A stretch of 64,000 bases of DNA from Bacillota bacterium (GCA_023421075.1 JAEZUM010000006.1:18592-82591), one strand, 5' to 3'; positions 23,611-33,861 are shown, numbered from the stretch's first letter. The notes: generated from the letters alone by a model not told the origin. Translations and numbers: made by a program.

Positions 23611-25602
23611 ATGAAATTGTCAAATAGAATTGCACTATTTGTCGGAGTACTTGTTCTGGTTGTTGCCGGTGGTTTAGGAACAATATCGATTGTTTTAGGC
23701 TTTAATACTGCTTATCATGAGGCAGAGAAAGGATTGGAGGAAGCCTCTGTCCAAGGTGCTAATTATATCAATGCCCGTTTACAGATGCGTACCGGTGTTC
23801 TGCAGCAGGTAGCTAACCGCATCAGTGCCATGTCACCGGAGGAGCAATTAGGCGTCCTGGCGGATGAAGCTGGAGAACTGGGTTATCTTGATATGGCAGT
23901 GGTTAGTCCTGAGGGAATAGCAAAATATGCAATTGGTGGAGATGAAGCAGATCTAAGTGAGCGAGAGTATGTCCAAAAGGCTCTGAAAGGACAGGCTTGC
24001 TTCTCGGATGTACTGATCAGTAAAGTTACCAACGGTACGGTAATCATGTATGCAGCGCCGATCAAAGCAGGAGATTAGGTTGTAGGCGCACTCATCGGGA
24101 GAAGAGATGGTTCTGCGTTAAATGAGATTATTCAAAATATGACCTTTGGAGAGAATGGGAAAGCGTTCATTCTTGGATATGACGGAACATTCTATGCACA
24201 CGAGAATAATGAGATTGTCATGGAACAAAGAAATGTAATTAAGGATATCGAGGAAGAGAAGGAATTCAAGGATTTTGGAATTGATTTTGAAAACTTCAGA
24301 GTCAGTAAAGAAGGAAAAATCGAATATAACCTGAATGGTGAATTATTTGTTGCATCCCTTGTGACCATTCCGAATACAAACTGGGTGTTGGCATTAAAAG
24401 CACCTAAGGCTCAAATAACCCAAGGGATTGACAGCATGACAGTCTTATTGGTTATCTTCTCGGTAATTTTCATTGCAGCCGGTGTGACGATTGCTTTTGC
24501 TCTTGGCAAATCCATATCAAAGCCGATTACAAATGTAGTTGATCTGCTAAATAATATGTCCCAATATGATATGACGGTCGAGAACAATTCGAAGGCGGAT
24601 AAATATATCAATCGAGTAGATGAAATCGGAATTATGGCCAATGCAACGCTTGTTCTTCAGGACAATTTACGGACGCTGATCGAGAGTATCGCTCAATCAG
24701 CGGAACACATTGCGGCAGCTTCGCAGGAGTTATCAGCGACCACACAGCAGGCAGCAGAAAGTGCAAATGAGGTAGCGGTTGCAGTACAGGATATCGCATC
24801 CGGAGCAGCAGATCAAGCAAGTGATACGGAAAAAGGTGCCGGAGAGATCGAACACTTAGGAAACTTGATTGAGAAGGACCAGAAGCTTATCGTAGAATTA
24901 AACGGATTGGCAAATGAAGTAGAGAGATTAAAGAGTGAAGGTCTCGATGTACTTAGTGTTCTGATTCAAAAGACCGATATGACAAATAAGACAGCAACCG
25001 AGGTTCGTAATATTATCTTAGAAACCAATGAAAGTGCCAATAAGATTGATAATGCCAGCCAAATGATACTTAATATCGCCAGTCAGACAAATCTGTTGGC
25101 TCTGAATGCGGCTATAGAAGCGGCCAGAGCAGGGGAACAGGGCAGGGGCTTTGCAGTAGTGGCGGATGAGATCCGCAAATTAGCCGAGCAGACCAACCGT
25201 TTTACCGGTGAAATCGTGAGAGACATTGAGGATCTGACCGGCAAGAGCCAATTTGCAGTAAAGGCAATGGCAGAGGTTGGTGATAATCTTGAAGAGCAGA
25301 CAAATAGTGTTGATTTTACCAATACAAAATTCGAGGGAATTGCAGAAGCGATAGAGGATCTGAAGAGATTAATCAACCATCTGAATCAACAAAGCAAGGA
25401 AATGGGCTACAAGAAGGATGAAATCGTTGGAATTATCCAGAATCTGTCCGCTATCTCAGAGGAGAATGCTGCAGGAACCGAGGAAGCTACCGCATCCATA
25501 GAGGAACAAACCTCTTCCATGAATGAAATTGCCAACTCCAGTGAAAGCCTCTCCGGATTAGCAGAAGAAATGCAAAAATCAATATCGAAATTTAAAATGT
25601 AA
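23611..25602 (+). pseudogene. Methyl-accepting chemotaxis protein interrupted by one in-frame TAG
   Basis: The frame from ATG 23611 (AAAAGGAG upstream) runs to 25602 and is broken only by a TAG at 24076-24078, codon 156. Codons on both sides stay in one frame. The first part has an N-terminal membrane segment and the start of a Cache-type periplasmic domain. After the stop come the rest of that domain ([19 protein letters not shown]), a second membrane segment ([20 protein letters not shown]), HAMP ([15 protein letters not shown]) and a complete MCP signalling domain with the hairpin tip [37 protein letters not shown]. It is likely a recent nonsense mutation, or a read error. Readthrough is possible but unsupported. 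Upstream is a c-di-GMP riboswitch. Confidence 0.85.
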
Positions 25603-25645
25603 ATTCAAAAATATCAGCTTCGCAGATATTTTGTGAATTATGAAT

Positions 25646-25676
25646 AAAGAAGAGCCTGGCGACAGGCTCTTCTTTT
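25646..25676. terminator. Bidirectional terminator between chemoreceptor and flagellin
   Basis: A perfect 13-base-pair hairpin with arms AAAGAAGAGCCTG and CAGGCTCTTCTTT and a 4-base loop lies between convergent genes, with A-rich and T-rich flanks on both sides. Confidence 0.9.
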
Positions 25677-25726
25677 GTCTTGAAACAACTATATTGGCAG
25701 TAGTTAAATGAATACTGAGATAGGGC

Positions 25727-27454
25727 TTATTGCAGTAATGTCAGGACGCTTTCCGCGTTCTTTTTTGCTTGAGATAACATGGCTTGACCGACCTGCTCCA
25801 GGATATTTGCCTTCGCGAATTCGACCATTGCTTTCGCAATATCCGTGTCACGAATTCTGCTTTCCGCGCTTTCCAGGTTTTCAGCGGTATTTTCCAGATT
25901 CGCAATCACGTGCTCCAGCCGATTCTGGGAAGCCCCGATATCAGAACGGATCGATGATACTGTCTTAATTGCATCATCACAATTCTTAATGGCCGTAGAG
26001 GCATCCGCATTATTCGTTACGGTCAGGTTATCAACGCCAAGTGATGAGGCGCTGATTTTATCAATGGAAATAACCATGGATTGGTTGCTGTTCGCGCCGA
26101 TTTGAAGAGTAATTCCCTGACGGATCGTATTCGTGTCCCAATTAACAGTAAGAACCGATCCGGAGCCGATGGTAAGTGTCGTGGTGGCGGCACTTGGCAT
26201 TATGGCAGAACCTGAATTTGGTATTACAGCGGAGGAAGAGGCATCCGTGGAACCTATGGGATCGGCTAACCCATCTAAAATATCTATGCCGCATTTAGTG
26301 TTTAAAAAGCTCTCAAATGTATTACCGGTATATGCTGCCTGAGCTTCGTTCTTGAAATTGTTGATAAAATCTTCATAGGTAGCGGCAGGAGTGTATTTCG
26401 CTACCAGATCACGAAAGCTTTCATCCATTTGATCCATTTCAGCCAGCATTGTCTTAAAGCTACCGGAAAGTGTAGCTTCCACTTGATTATATAGATAGCT
26501 TGTCGCTAGATATCCTACCGTATAAGTCTCGTAGCCACCCTGATTTCCCAGAAAATCAAAGCTTTGGATTCCGTCGTTAATCGCAGCAAAGTTAGTGTTA
26601 TTATAGAGTTCATAAGAGCTGTATCTGGTGTCGCTGGCACCATTGACTGCTTCTGCAAGTCCTTCTATGAACCAGTTATCCGGCATTGCTTTCGTGGATA
26701 CATTATCAAACATATATTGATGAACCAGCTCATGAGTAATCACTCGGTCCGCTGCAATATTACCAATCGTAGGCCCATCCGTTCCCTGGTAGGTAATCCC
26801 ATCGGTAAGATATTTCGTATTGATATCGAGGGTAAAGCTGTCACCAAGATACCATCCGGACATAGTGGCTATATAATTATTATTGCTCTTGGTAAAGGTA
26901 ACAGATAGTTCTGAACCGGATTCGAGGGTCCAGCCTAATGCATTTTCTATCTTCAATGCGGCATCATTCAACCAGGAGCCGTTGAGCCAGCTAATGAATT
27001 TGTCCTTTTCCGATTGGCTGATTCCCGAGGAACTACAGGAGCCATCCAGGAGCTTTTTGGTGTTAAATTCAGTCTCCCCGCCGATTCGATCTATTTCTTT
27101 TGCTAATTCATCTAACTCCATTTTTATCGCATTCCGATCTAGAGCGGCATTCGTATCATTGCCCGCAGCAACGGATAATTCTCGCATTCTTTGCAGAATA
27201 TTATGTACCTCATTCAAAGCTCCGTCTGCTGTTTGCAGCAGGGAGATTCCGTCCTGTGCGTTTGCACTGGCGCGGGTAAGGCTTCGTATCTGTGCACGCA
27301 TCTTTTCACTAATCGAAAGACCGGCAGCATTATCAGCAGCACGATTAATCCGGAAGCCGGAAGAGAGGACATTCATACTTTTTGATTTTCTGGTTGCGGC
27401 GATACCCAACTGCTTGCTTATATTCATCATTGGTATATTGTGTTGGATAATCAT
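25727..27454 (-). CDS. Flagellin with embedded zinc metalloprotease domain (flagellinolysin)
   Basis: The 575-residue product has a full flagellin N-terminal D0/D1 (about residues 1-140, with NVLSSGFRINRAADNAAGLSISEKMRAQ and ANAQDGISLLQTADGALNEVH) and C-terminal D1/D0 (about 470-575, ending ILEQVGQAMLSQAKKNAESVLTLLQ). Between them, where D2/D3 normally lies, is a gluzincin-type protease: HELVH at residues 241-245 and, after exactly 18 residues, the Glu264 of FIEGLAEAVNG. His241, His245 and Glu264 would bind zinc and Glu242 would be the base. Proteolytic flagellins of this kind are known as flagellinolysins and form enzymatic filaments. AGGTG precedes the ATG and a sigma-D-like promoter lies upstream. 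No ordinary flagellin gene is in the window, so whether this is the major or a minor filament protein is open. Confidence 0.93.
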   Translation of the reverse strand: MIIQHNIPMMNISKQLGIAATRKSKSMNVLSSGFRINRAADNAAGLSISEKMRAQIRSLTRASANAQDGISLLQTADGALNEVHNILQRMRELSVAAGNDTNAALDRNAIKMELDELAKEIDRIGGETEFNTKKLLDGSCSSSGISQSEKDKFISWLNGSWLNDAALKIENALGWTLESGSELSVTFTKSNNNYIATMSGWYLGDSFTLDINTKYLTDGITYQGTDGPTIGNIAADRVITHELVHQYMFDNVSTKAMPDNWFIEGLAEAVNGASDTRYSSYELYNNTNFAAINDGIQSFDFLGNQGGYETYTVGYLATSYLYNQVEATLSGSFKTMLAEMDQMDESFRDLVAKYTPAATYEDFINNFKNEAQAAYTGNTFESFLNTKCGIDILDGLADPIGSTDASSSAVIPNSGSAIMPSAATTTLTIGSGSVLTVNWDTNTIRQGITLQIGANSNQSMVISIDKISASSLGVDNLTVTNNADASTAIKNCDDAIKTVSSIRSDIGASQNRLEHVIANLENTAENLESAESRIRDTDIAKAMVEFAKANILEQVGQAMLSQAKKNAESVLTLLQ

Positions 27455-27484
27455 ACTTCACCTCCAGTCTCTTGGCTATCTAAT

Positions 27485-27512
27485 ATATCGGATTATAAGT
27501 GATGGAAGTTAA
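27485..27512 (-). promoter_or_regulatory. Candidate flagellar sigma-D (sigma-28) promoter
   Basis: On the minus strand TTAA (27512-27509) is followed after 16 bases by TCCGATAT (27492-27485). This matches the -10 core CCGATAT of sigma-D/FliA promoters (consensus TAAA-N15-GCCGATAT), with a weaker -35. It lies 31 bases upstream of the flagellin start, as expected for a late flagellar gene. Confidence 0.65.
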
Positions 27513-27621
27513 TGATAATTAACACAAAAGATTTATACAAAAGAACATTTGCCAGAGAATGCTTATGTGACTATAATATGATATAGGTTAGTAAGTCAAA
27601 ACGAAATAGTATGAGGTGTCT

Positions 27622-28425
27622 ATGAGAAATAAGAAGATAATAATCTATATTATTGTGTCCTATGGAGTTACTTGGCTTCTTTGGTTGCCATTATTGATAA
27701 ATCACATGTGGAAGGAGCATATACCACTTCTTCCTGCCCAGTTTTATCTGGCTTCCTTTGGACCCTTGATCGGAGCTGTAATTACCTCACTTTTATTTGG
27801 AGGAACGAAGGAATTGAAAGCCTGGTTTCGGAGAACCTATTCCCTTCGCTTTCCGATAAAGTGGTTGGGAATTGCAATTCTAATGCCCATACTTTATGGA
27901 ATGATTTCAATCGTAGTACATAGGATAGCTCTTGGAGTGTGGCCGGAATGGAGTCGATTTGGACTTACCGTTAAGCTACCTGGCTTTAATATCCTTCAGA
28001 CTGCATTGGTTTGGGTTGCAACCTTTGGCCTTGGTGAGGAATCGGGATGGAGGGGCTTTTTGCTGCCGGAGCTGAATAAGCACTATTCCCTTCGGATTAG
28101 TTCGCTGATTGTTGCTCTAATCTGGATATTCTGGCATCTGCCGGCATTCTTCTTCAACGAGAATTACATTAATATGGGACCCGGTATGATCGGCTGGGCA
28201 ATCAGTCTGAGCTTTGGCTCGGTGTTGCTGGCATGGCTTTGTAATGGAAGTCGCTTCAGTGTCATACCGGTCTTAATATGGCATGGTGGCTTTGATTTGA
28301 TCACAGCCAGTGATGATGCAGCTCAGGTCATGGCAATGGTATGCAGTATGCTGGTGATTGTGCAGGGTATTTACCTGATTCGTAAGATGGCGAGAAGTGA
28401 GAGACAAGATAACATTATAAGTTGA
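27622..28425 (+). CDS. CPBP family intramembrane glutamic endopeptidase
   Basis: The 267-residue membrane protein has about eight hydrophobic segments and the three CPBP (Rce1/CAAX protease-like) motifs: GEESGWRGF (EExxxR), FWHLPAF (FxxxH) and a late HGGFD. The family cleaves within membranes; bacterial members are involved in bacteriocin immunity, peptide processing or regulatory proteolysis, but the substrate here is unknown. The start at 27622 has GAGGTG 3-4 bases upstream; an in-frame GTG at 27616 is possible. It is a single-gene unit between the flagellin and tdh/kbl. Confidence 0.88.
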   Translation: MRNKKIIIYIIVSYGVTWLLWLPLLINHMWKEHIPLLPAQFYLASFGPLIGAVITSLLFGGTKELKAWFRRTYSLRFPIKWLGIAILMPILYGMISIVVHRIALGVWPEWSRFGLTVKLPGFNILQTALVWVATFGLGEESGWRGFLLPELNKHYSLRISSLIVALIWIFWHLPAFFFNENYINMGPGMIGWAISLSFGSVLLAWLCNGSRFSVIPVLIWHGGFDLITASDDAAQVMAMVCSMLVIVQGIYLIRKMARSERQDNIIS

Positions 28426-28440
28426 TGATAGATAAAAAGG

Positions 28441-28489
28441 AAGTGAACTCATTTATCCGGGATATCGTTTCCGGTCTAAGGGTTCACTT
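28441..28489. terminator. Putative terminator between the CPBP gene and kbl
   Basis: Arms AAGTGAAC (28441-28448) and GTTCACTT (28482-28489) enclose a loop that contains further pairing (CCGG with CCGG). It lies between convergent genes. The T-run is weak. Confidence 0.55.
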
Positions 28490-28519
28490 CACATTTATAT
28501 ATGACAACACGATTAGGGA

Positions 28520-29716
28520 CTAAATATTCATTGCTTCTTTGACTTCGATAAAGCATTTAACAATATAATCGATATCTTCCGTGGTATGAGCAGCAGAAAC
28601 CTGAGTTCGGATACGGGCTTTTCCCTTGGGAACGACAGGGTAAGAGAAGGCAACCACATAGACTCCCTTTTCCATCATTCGTTTTGCCATTTCTACGGCA
28701 ACTTTTTCATCATACAGCATAATTGGTACAATGGGATGAACACCCTCTACAATATCAAAACCAGCCTCTGTTAAGAGTCTGCGGTAATATGAGGTATTCG
28801 TCTCCAGACGATCGCGAAGCGAGGTATCACAATCCAGCATAGCGAATACTTCAAGGCTTGCACTTACGATAGAGGGCGCCAAAGTATTGGAGAATAGATA
28901 AGGACGACTTCTCTGTCGGAGTAGATCGATGATCTCCCTTCTGCCGCTGGTATATCCTCCGGATGCACCACCAAGTGCTTTGCCGAGCGTACCGGTTATA
29001 ATGTCTACACGACCTGTTACTCCACAGTGCTCTACACTTCCGCGTCCGGTCTTGCCTACAAAGCCAACTGCATGGCTGTCATCCACCATAACCAGTGCCT
29101 GAAACTCATCGGCAATATCGCAGATATTCTTCAAGTCAGCGATAATTCCGTCCATAGAGAAGACACCATCCGTAGCTATTAGTTTAATTCTTGCACCGGC
29201 TGCATCTGCCTCCGCTAACCTGGCACGTAGATCTTCCATATTATTATTCTTATAACGGAAACGTTTTGCTTTGCATAGACGAACGCCATCTATAATGCTG
29301 GCATGATTTAACTCATCGCTAATGACAGCATCCTCTTCGGTGAGTATCGTCTCAAATAAGCCTCCGTTTGCATCAAAACAGGAGGAATACAAGATGGTAT
29401 CCTCGGTTCCGAGAAAATGGCTGATACTTTGCTCTAATTTTTTGTGGATATCTTGTGTTCCGCAGATAAAGCGAACGGAGGATAACCCGTATCCCCTCTC
29501 GTCATAGGAACGCTTGGCAGCTTCAATAATACGAGGGTCATTTGCCAGACCCAGATAGTTATTTGCGCACATGTTAAGAACAGTTCTACCGTCTCCCAAG
29601 GTGACCTTAGAACCCTGAGCCGAAGTAATTGGGCTTTCTCCCTTAAACAGACCAGCATCTTTGATTGTTTGTAATTCGTTCAAATAAAGGTTTCGTATAT
29701 CCTCTTTGCGTATCAT
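28520..29716 (-). CDS. kbl: Glycine C-acetyltransferase (2-amino-3-ketobutyrate CoA ligase)
   Basis: This PLP-dependent alpha-oxoamine synthase converts 2-amino-3-ketobutyrate and CoA to glycine and acetyl-CoA, the second step of threonine degradation. The 398-residue length and motifs fit: [48 protein letters not shown] with the PLP aspartate region, and [15 protein letters not shown] carrying the PLP lysine. It follows tdh on the same strand after 44 bases; together they form the complete threonine-to-glycine route, so assignment as kbl rather than another family member is well supported. Confidence 0.95.
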   Translation of the reverse strand: MIRKEDIRNLYLNELQTIKDAGLFKGESPITSAQGSKVTLGDGRTVLNMCANNYLGLANDPRIIEAAKRSYDERGYGLSSVRFICGTQDIHKKLEQSISHFLGTEDTILYSSCFDANGGLFETILTEEDAVISDELNHASIIDGVRLCKAKRFRYKNNNMEDLRARLAEADAAGARIKLIATDGVFSMDGIIADLKNICDIADEFQALVMVDDSHAVGFVGKTGRGSVEHCGVTGRVDIITGTLGKALGGASGGYTSGRREIIDLLRQRSRPYLFSNTLAPSIVSASLEVFAMLDCDTSLRDRLETNTSYYRRLLTEAGFDIVEGVHPIVPIMLYDEKVAVEMAKRMMEKGVYVVAFSYPVVPKGKARIRTQVSAAHTTEDIDYIVKCFIEVKEAMNI

Positions 29717-29760
29717 CGTATTGATCCGATCCTTTCCTATGGTTTAAAAAGAGTACTTTC

Positions 29761-30822
29761 TTAATCGTTAATATGGCTCCAATCTAAGATTACCTTGCCG
29801 GAATAACCGGATCTCATGACATCGAAGCCTTTCTCATAATCCCTGACATCAAAACGGTGAGTTATAACATCGTCAATCGAGAGTCCGCTTTGCAGCATCG
29901 TTGACATCTTGTACCAGGTCTCGTACATTTCTCTGCCATAGATTCCTTTTATGGTCAGTCCGTTAAATATCACCTTATTCCAATCAATCGTCGTATCCTC
30001 CTTTTGTAATCCCAGGAGAGCGATCTTCCCACCGTGCTTCATATTATTAATCATGTCGTTAAAACCTGCAGGGCTTCCTGACATCTCGAGACCTACATCA
30101 AAGCCCTCACGCATTCCCAATGATTTCATAACATCGGATACTTTTTCCTTTGCTACATTGATAATACAATTAGCACCTAATTTTTTGGCCAGCTCCAGAC
30201 GGTACTCGTTGACGTCGGTTACTACAACATGTCTTGCACCGACATGACGGCAGACTGCCGCAGCCATGGCTCCGATGGGACCGGCACCGGTAATCAATAC
30301 ATCCTCGCCTACCATATCGAAGGATAGAGCAGTGTGTACTGCATTGCCAAGTGGATCAAAGCAGGAGAACAGTTCTTCTCGGATCGATGGATCACAGCGC
30401 CAGACATTGGTGCTGGGAATCACAAGATACTGGGCAAAAGCACCGTTTCGGTTTACTCCGACGCCCTGGGTATCTTTACAGAGATGGCGATGACCTGCCA
30501 GACAATTACGGCATTTGCCGCAGACGATATGGCCTTCTCCGGAGACAAGTTCTCCGATTTCATAGCCTTCTACGTTGTCTCCGACCTCTACAATCTCACC
30601 AACAAACTCATGTCCTATAGTCATCGGAACAGGAATTGTCTTTTTTGACCATTCATCCCAGTTATAGATGTGCACATCGGTGCCGCAAATGGATGTCATG
30701 TGAATTTTAATCTTTACTTCGTTCTTACCGGTTGATGGAACAGGAACTCGCTTCATCCATAATCCGGGTTCTGCTTTTTCTTTCACCAGAGCCCACATGG
30801 TATTGATTTCATTTTCATTCAT
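29761..30822 (-). CDS. tdh: L-threonine 3-dehydrogenase
   Basis: This zinc-dependent, NAD-linked medium-chain dehydrogenase oxidises L-threonine to 2-amino-3-ketobutyrate. The 353-residue protein shows the catalytic zinc ligands in [13 protein letters not shown] and GHEFVG, the structural zinc cysteines [15 protein letters not shown], and the Rossmann motif [12 protein letters not shown]. The residue pattern [11 protein letters not shown] is diagnostic of Tdh over sorbitol or alcohol dehydrogenases. AAAGGAG precedes the ATG. It is the first gene of a tdh-kbl operon. Confidence 0.95.
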   Translation of the reverse strand: MNENEINTMWALVKEKAEPGLWMKRVPVPSTGKNEVKIKIHMTSICGTDVHIYNWDEWSKKTIPVPMTIGHEFVGEIVEVGDNVEGYEIGELVSGEGHIVCGKCRNCLAGHRHLCKDTQGVGVNRNGAFAQYLVIPSTNVWRCDPSIREELFSCFDPLGNAVHTALSFDMVGEDVLITGAGPIGAMAAAVCRHVGARHVVVTDVNEYRLELAKKLGANCIINVAKEKVSDVMKSLGMREGFDVGLEMSGSPAGFNDMINNMKHGGKIALLGLQKEDTTIDWNKVIFNGLTIKGIYGREMYETWYKMSTMLQSGLSIDDVITHRFDVRDYEKGFDVMRSGYSGKVILDWSHIND

Positions 30823-31064
30823 AAGCCGTCTCCTTTACTATTTTAGTATTGATTAATCGATAGGTTAAGTATTCGAAGTGATTGATTTCTTTACTATAAT
30901 CATAAATCAAAAACCCAATTTTTGCAACAGAAATTCTTTGTCAGACGAACAGTATCTGATAAAGTGTCTCTGTAAGAAAGACATGTGTGCTGTAAAGAAA
31001 AATGCAGGGAAGTACCATGAACCTGTCGTATTTGGAAAATTATTACCGGGACCGGGTAAGTATA

Positions 31065-31092
31065 TTGATTTACTGAAAATTGATGTTATAAT
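31065..31092 (+). promoter_or_regulatory. Candidate sigma-A promoter upstream of the second c-di-GMP riboswitch
   Basis: TTGATT at 31065-31070 and TATAAT at 31087-31092 are spaced by 16 bases, placing the start near 31100, about 30 bases before the aptamer. The remainder of the 30823-31064 stretch shows no convincing gene. Confidence 0.6.
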
Positions 31093-31131
31093 TTTAGTAA
31101 ATTTCATTATTTTTACATATTACTTTAGACA

Positions 31132-31240
31132 AGGCAAACTTACTGAAAGGTAAGGACGCAAAGCTATGGATCTACAGGTTATTATTATCCCAAGACTGCC
31201 AGGCTGCTAAGTTAATGTCTCTGATGAACGCCTCAGAGCA
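31132..31240 (+). promoter_or_regulatory. Cyclic-di-GMP-I (GEMM-I) riboswitch, second copy
   Basis: The aptamer (31132-31208) has GGCAAACTTACTGAAAGGTA, then AGGACGCAAAGC, then a second helix ending with GACTGCC, in the same order as the copy at 23305. Core sequences are near identical to that copy while the second helix differs. A following hairpin CTCTGA-N8-TCAGAG at 31219-31238 has no T-run, so control may act differently from the first copy, for example on translation of the gene that starts at 31276. The controlled genes would be the KASIII-like enzyme and the chemoreceptor. Confidence 0.9.
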
Positions 31241-31275
31241 TACTTCTATTCTGGAGAACTTATTAAGGAGGAAAT

Positions 31276-32280
31276 ATGTATCAAAACGTACACATTGTGG
31301 GGGTTGGATCCTATCATCCGGAACGAAAGGTAGAAAACCAGTTTTTTATTGATCATTTTAGAAGATACCAGGTAGAGGAGCATGCCGCCCAGCTGTTCAA
31401 GAAGCTTGGTCGACAGACCAGAACCTTCGCAGCTGAAAATGAAACCAGCTTATCCATGGCGGTGAAGGCTGCCAATCAGGTTCTCAGCAATACAGGGCTA
31501 AAGCCGGAGGATTTGGATATGATTATCTCTGTGTCCGACACTCCGGAATACTTATCCCCCTGCTGTGCATTGCTGATCAAGAACCAGCTTCAGGCAGTCA
31601 ATGCACATGCGGTATTTGATATCAATGCGAATTGTATCGGAATGTTGACGGCGATGGATACGGCCGCAAGATACTTAAAAACGGATGAGAAATTCAATAA
31701 GGTACTGATCGTCGGGGCATTGTTAATCAGTACTCAGGCGAGGGAAGACGATATGGTTGCTTACGGATGTACTGGTGATGGAGCAGCAGCGATTATTCTC
31801 GAGAGAAGAGTGGAGGAGGAGAGCCGAGGGCTTCTAGGGTCACGGATGTTCACCGATGACAATTATTATTGGTCCATAACCATGCCGGCATGCGGGATAT
31901 CGAGAATCTCGGATAGTGCAATCCGTAATGAAGATAAGAAGATGTTATGGAAGCCCTTTGACTTCAGCTTCCTGTCAGACCGGTGGTCAGAGCTCATCAA
32001 AAAGCTTTTATCGGATTATGAGTATACTCCGGAGGATGCTGCTCATTATTTTATGTCACAGTTTTCTTATTCGGATCTGGAGCTGACCATGGACAGGCTT
32101 GGAGTTGGGATGGAGAGAGCAACCTTCATCGGAAATCAATATGGATATTCAGGGTGTACCAGCCCAATTATGGCATTGGATGATAAGTTGAGTCAGGAGC
32201 AAATTGAGAAAGATGACCTTAGTATATTCTGCTCCGTAGCCTCCGGCTACACAATGACCGCCTTATTATATAAATGGTAG
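31276..32280 (+). CDS. 3-oxoacyl-ACP synthase III-like protein with altered catalytic residues
   Basis: The 334-residue protein has the thiolase fold of the FabH family, including a nucleophile-like Cys120 in FDINANCIGMLTAMDTAARYL and the VGVGSYHPERKVEN start. The remaining catalytic residues are changed: where FabH has HQANxRI this protein reads SQFSYSD, and where FabH has GNTSAAS it reads GYSGCTSP. A Cys without the His-Asn pair argues against ordinary decarboxylative condensation. TAAGGAGG lies 4 bases before the ATG. It is followed 24 bases later by a chemoreceptor and preceded by a c-di-GMP riboswitch, an unusual setting for a fatty-acid enzyme. Confidence 0.8.
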   Translation: MYQNVHIVGVGSYHPERKVENQFFIDHFRRYQVEEHAAQLFKKLGRQTRTFAAENETSLSMAVKAANQVLSNTGLKPEDLDMIISVSDTPEYLSPCCALLIKNQLQAVNAHAVFDINANCIGMLTAMDTAARYLKTDEKFNKVLIVGALLISTQAREDDMVAYGCTGDGAAAIILERRVEEESRGLLGSRMFTDDNYYWSITMPACGISRISDSAIRNEDKKMLWKPFDFSFLSDRWSELIKKLLSDYEYTPEDAAHYFMSQFSYSDLELTMDRLGVGMERATFIGNQYGYSGCTSPIMALDDKLSQEQIEKDDLSIFCSVASGYTMTALLYKW

Positions 32281-32304
32281 AACATACAAATCGAGGAGGC
32301 CTCC

Positions 32305-33843
32305 ATGAATCACGAAAGAAGTACTATAATAAAATACCAATTTGACACCTTGAAGTTTGTACTGATTATTTATTCCATCAGCGCGGGCTTAGCAGGAACA
32401 TTATTTGTTTTTCTGAAATTAATCGGCTTACTTGAGGAAATACATTGGTCCTCCCTGATTACACTGGCCATTCTCATGGTGTTTGAGCTTATAACCTTTA
32501 AGGTAATGTATGATAGGACAACCAGAGATACACAACATATCACGGGATCGTTTCAGGCATTGAAAATAATCATTTTAGCTTTTTCCTATCTTAATTATTT
32601 GTTCATAGGTCTGATTATTCCGTCGAAGGAATTATGGGCATGTGTATTTTATTTTATAATACTGGCTGCATTATTTCTTGATAATCGATTAAACATTGCC
32701 TTTGTTGTATTCGGTGTGATCTCTCAGGTTATTATATTTGTTTTGAATCCGGAGAGCCTGCCCGACGCCGATCACTTAATGAGAGAACTTATTTTAAGGG
32801 TGGTGGTTATCAGCTTAATCTGCTTCGGAATTACGTTATTGACCTTCTTCTCCTCCAGGATTCTCAAGACGATTGAGAGGAACGAAGACGAGCTAAAGAA
32901 GCACAATGATGATAATCTGATCCTGTTTCAAAAGGTGGAGGAATATTCTCAGTCCTTACTTATTTCCAGTGAAAGCTTATCAGAGATCGCAACGGAGGAG
33001 AGTGTCTCCATTGAAGAAATCGCGAGTACCAGTCAGGAGGCTTCCAAAGAAGCGGATGCAATGCTTCATTATATCGATGACAATAATCGAAGCTTACAAA
33101 AGCTGCTGAACACGAATCAGACAATCGCCGGAAGGGTAAAGGATACAGAAACAAAATCCATGAAGCTGACCGATATCTCGAATAAAAATGAAAATGCTTT
33201 GAAGGAAGCATTAATGATTATTACTGATATTAAGGGAGATATCGAGAACACATTAGAAGCAACCTACATTCTGGAAGAAAAGTCGGATCAGATTGACGCG
33301 ATGTTTGAAATCATTCGTCAGATATCTGACCAGACCAATCTGCTTGCCTTAAATGCGTCAATCGAAGCAGCCAGAGCAGGTGCAGGTGGTAAGGGTTTTG
33401 CTGTCGTGGCCGATGAAATTAGAAAGCTGGCCGATAATACGAACAAATCCTTAAATGATGTAGCCTCCATTACACAGGATTTAAAGAAGAGGGTGAACGA
33501 GGTTAAGGATCTGATGAACGTAAATACGCAGAAGGTGATACATGGTAATGATATCTTGCGTGATACGGTTGGTAATGTAACAGACATGATAACCGACCTG
33601 AAGGAATCTGGTAAGAATATCAACGAGATCAGTTATCTGACCGAAACCATGCTGCATGAGACCCAGAATACAGTGGATCTAAATGCAAGGCTAACAGCAT
33701 CAACAAACAACACCATTGATAGTTTTAACATCGTTTTTAACTCCATTCATCAAAACCTGGCAACCAGTGAAGAGCTTGCGGGAAGTGCAGAGACTTTGAA
33801 GGGAATTGCGGAGGATATGAATCGGTTAATTCACGTAATATAA
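32305..33843 (+). CDS. Methyl-accepting chemotaxis protein with polytopic N-terminus
   Basis: The 512-residue protein has about six N-terminal hydrophobic segments (residues 15-180) rather than a Cache domain, then a coiled-coil signalling domain with the tip [37 protein letters not shown]. It has no HAMP I can recognise, so signals may be sensed in the membrane. AGGAGG lies 5 bases before the ATG. It probably shares the c-di-GMP-controlled transcript of the KASIII-like gene. The nearby flagellin and the broken chemoreceptor make this a motility region. Confidence 0.92.
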   Translation: MNHERSTIIKYQFDTLKFVLIIYSISAGLAGTLFVFLKLIGLLEEIHWSSLITLAILMVFELITFKVMYDRTTRDTQHITGSFQALKIIILAFSYLNYLFIGLIIPSKELWACVFYFIILAALFLDNRLNIAFVVFGVISQVIIFVLNPESLPDADHLMRELILRVVVISLICFGITLLTFFSSRILKTIERNEDELKKHNDDNLILFQKVEEYSQSLLISSESLSEIATEESVSIEEIASTSQEASKEADAMLHYIDDNNRSLQKLLNTNQTIAGRVKDTETKSMKLTDISNKNENALKEALMIITDIKGDIENTLEATYILEEKSDQIDAMFEIIRQISDQTNLLALNASIEAARAGAGGKGFAVVADEIRKLADNTNKSLNDVASITQDLKKRVNEVKDLMNVNTQKVIHGNDILRDTVGNVTDMITDLKESGKNINEISYLTETMLHETQNTVDLNARLTASTNNTIDSFNIVFNSIHQNLATSEELAGSAETLKGIAEDMNRLIHVI

Positions 33844-33861
33844 AATAAGAATACGTAAACG

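Noticed and set aside
24076..24078. TAG read as pyrrolysine in the chemoreceptor
   Set aside because: No pyl genes or known pyrrolysine context (methylamine methyltransferases) are visible; a nonsense mutation or read error is simpler.
26883..27512. 209-codon plus-strand frame opposite the flagellin N-terminus
   Set aside because: It mirrors a highly conserved flagellin region; its Ser/Leu-rich composition is typical of antisense translation.
30878..31153. 91-codon plus-strand frame upstream of the second riboswitch
   Set aside because: It has no ribosome site, overlaps the promoter and the aptamer start, and its product is not recognisable.
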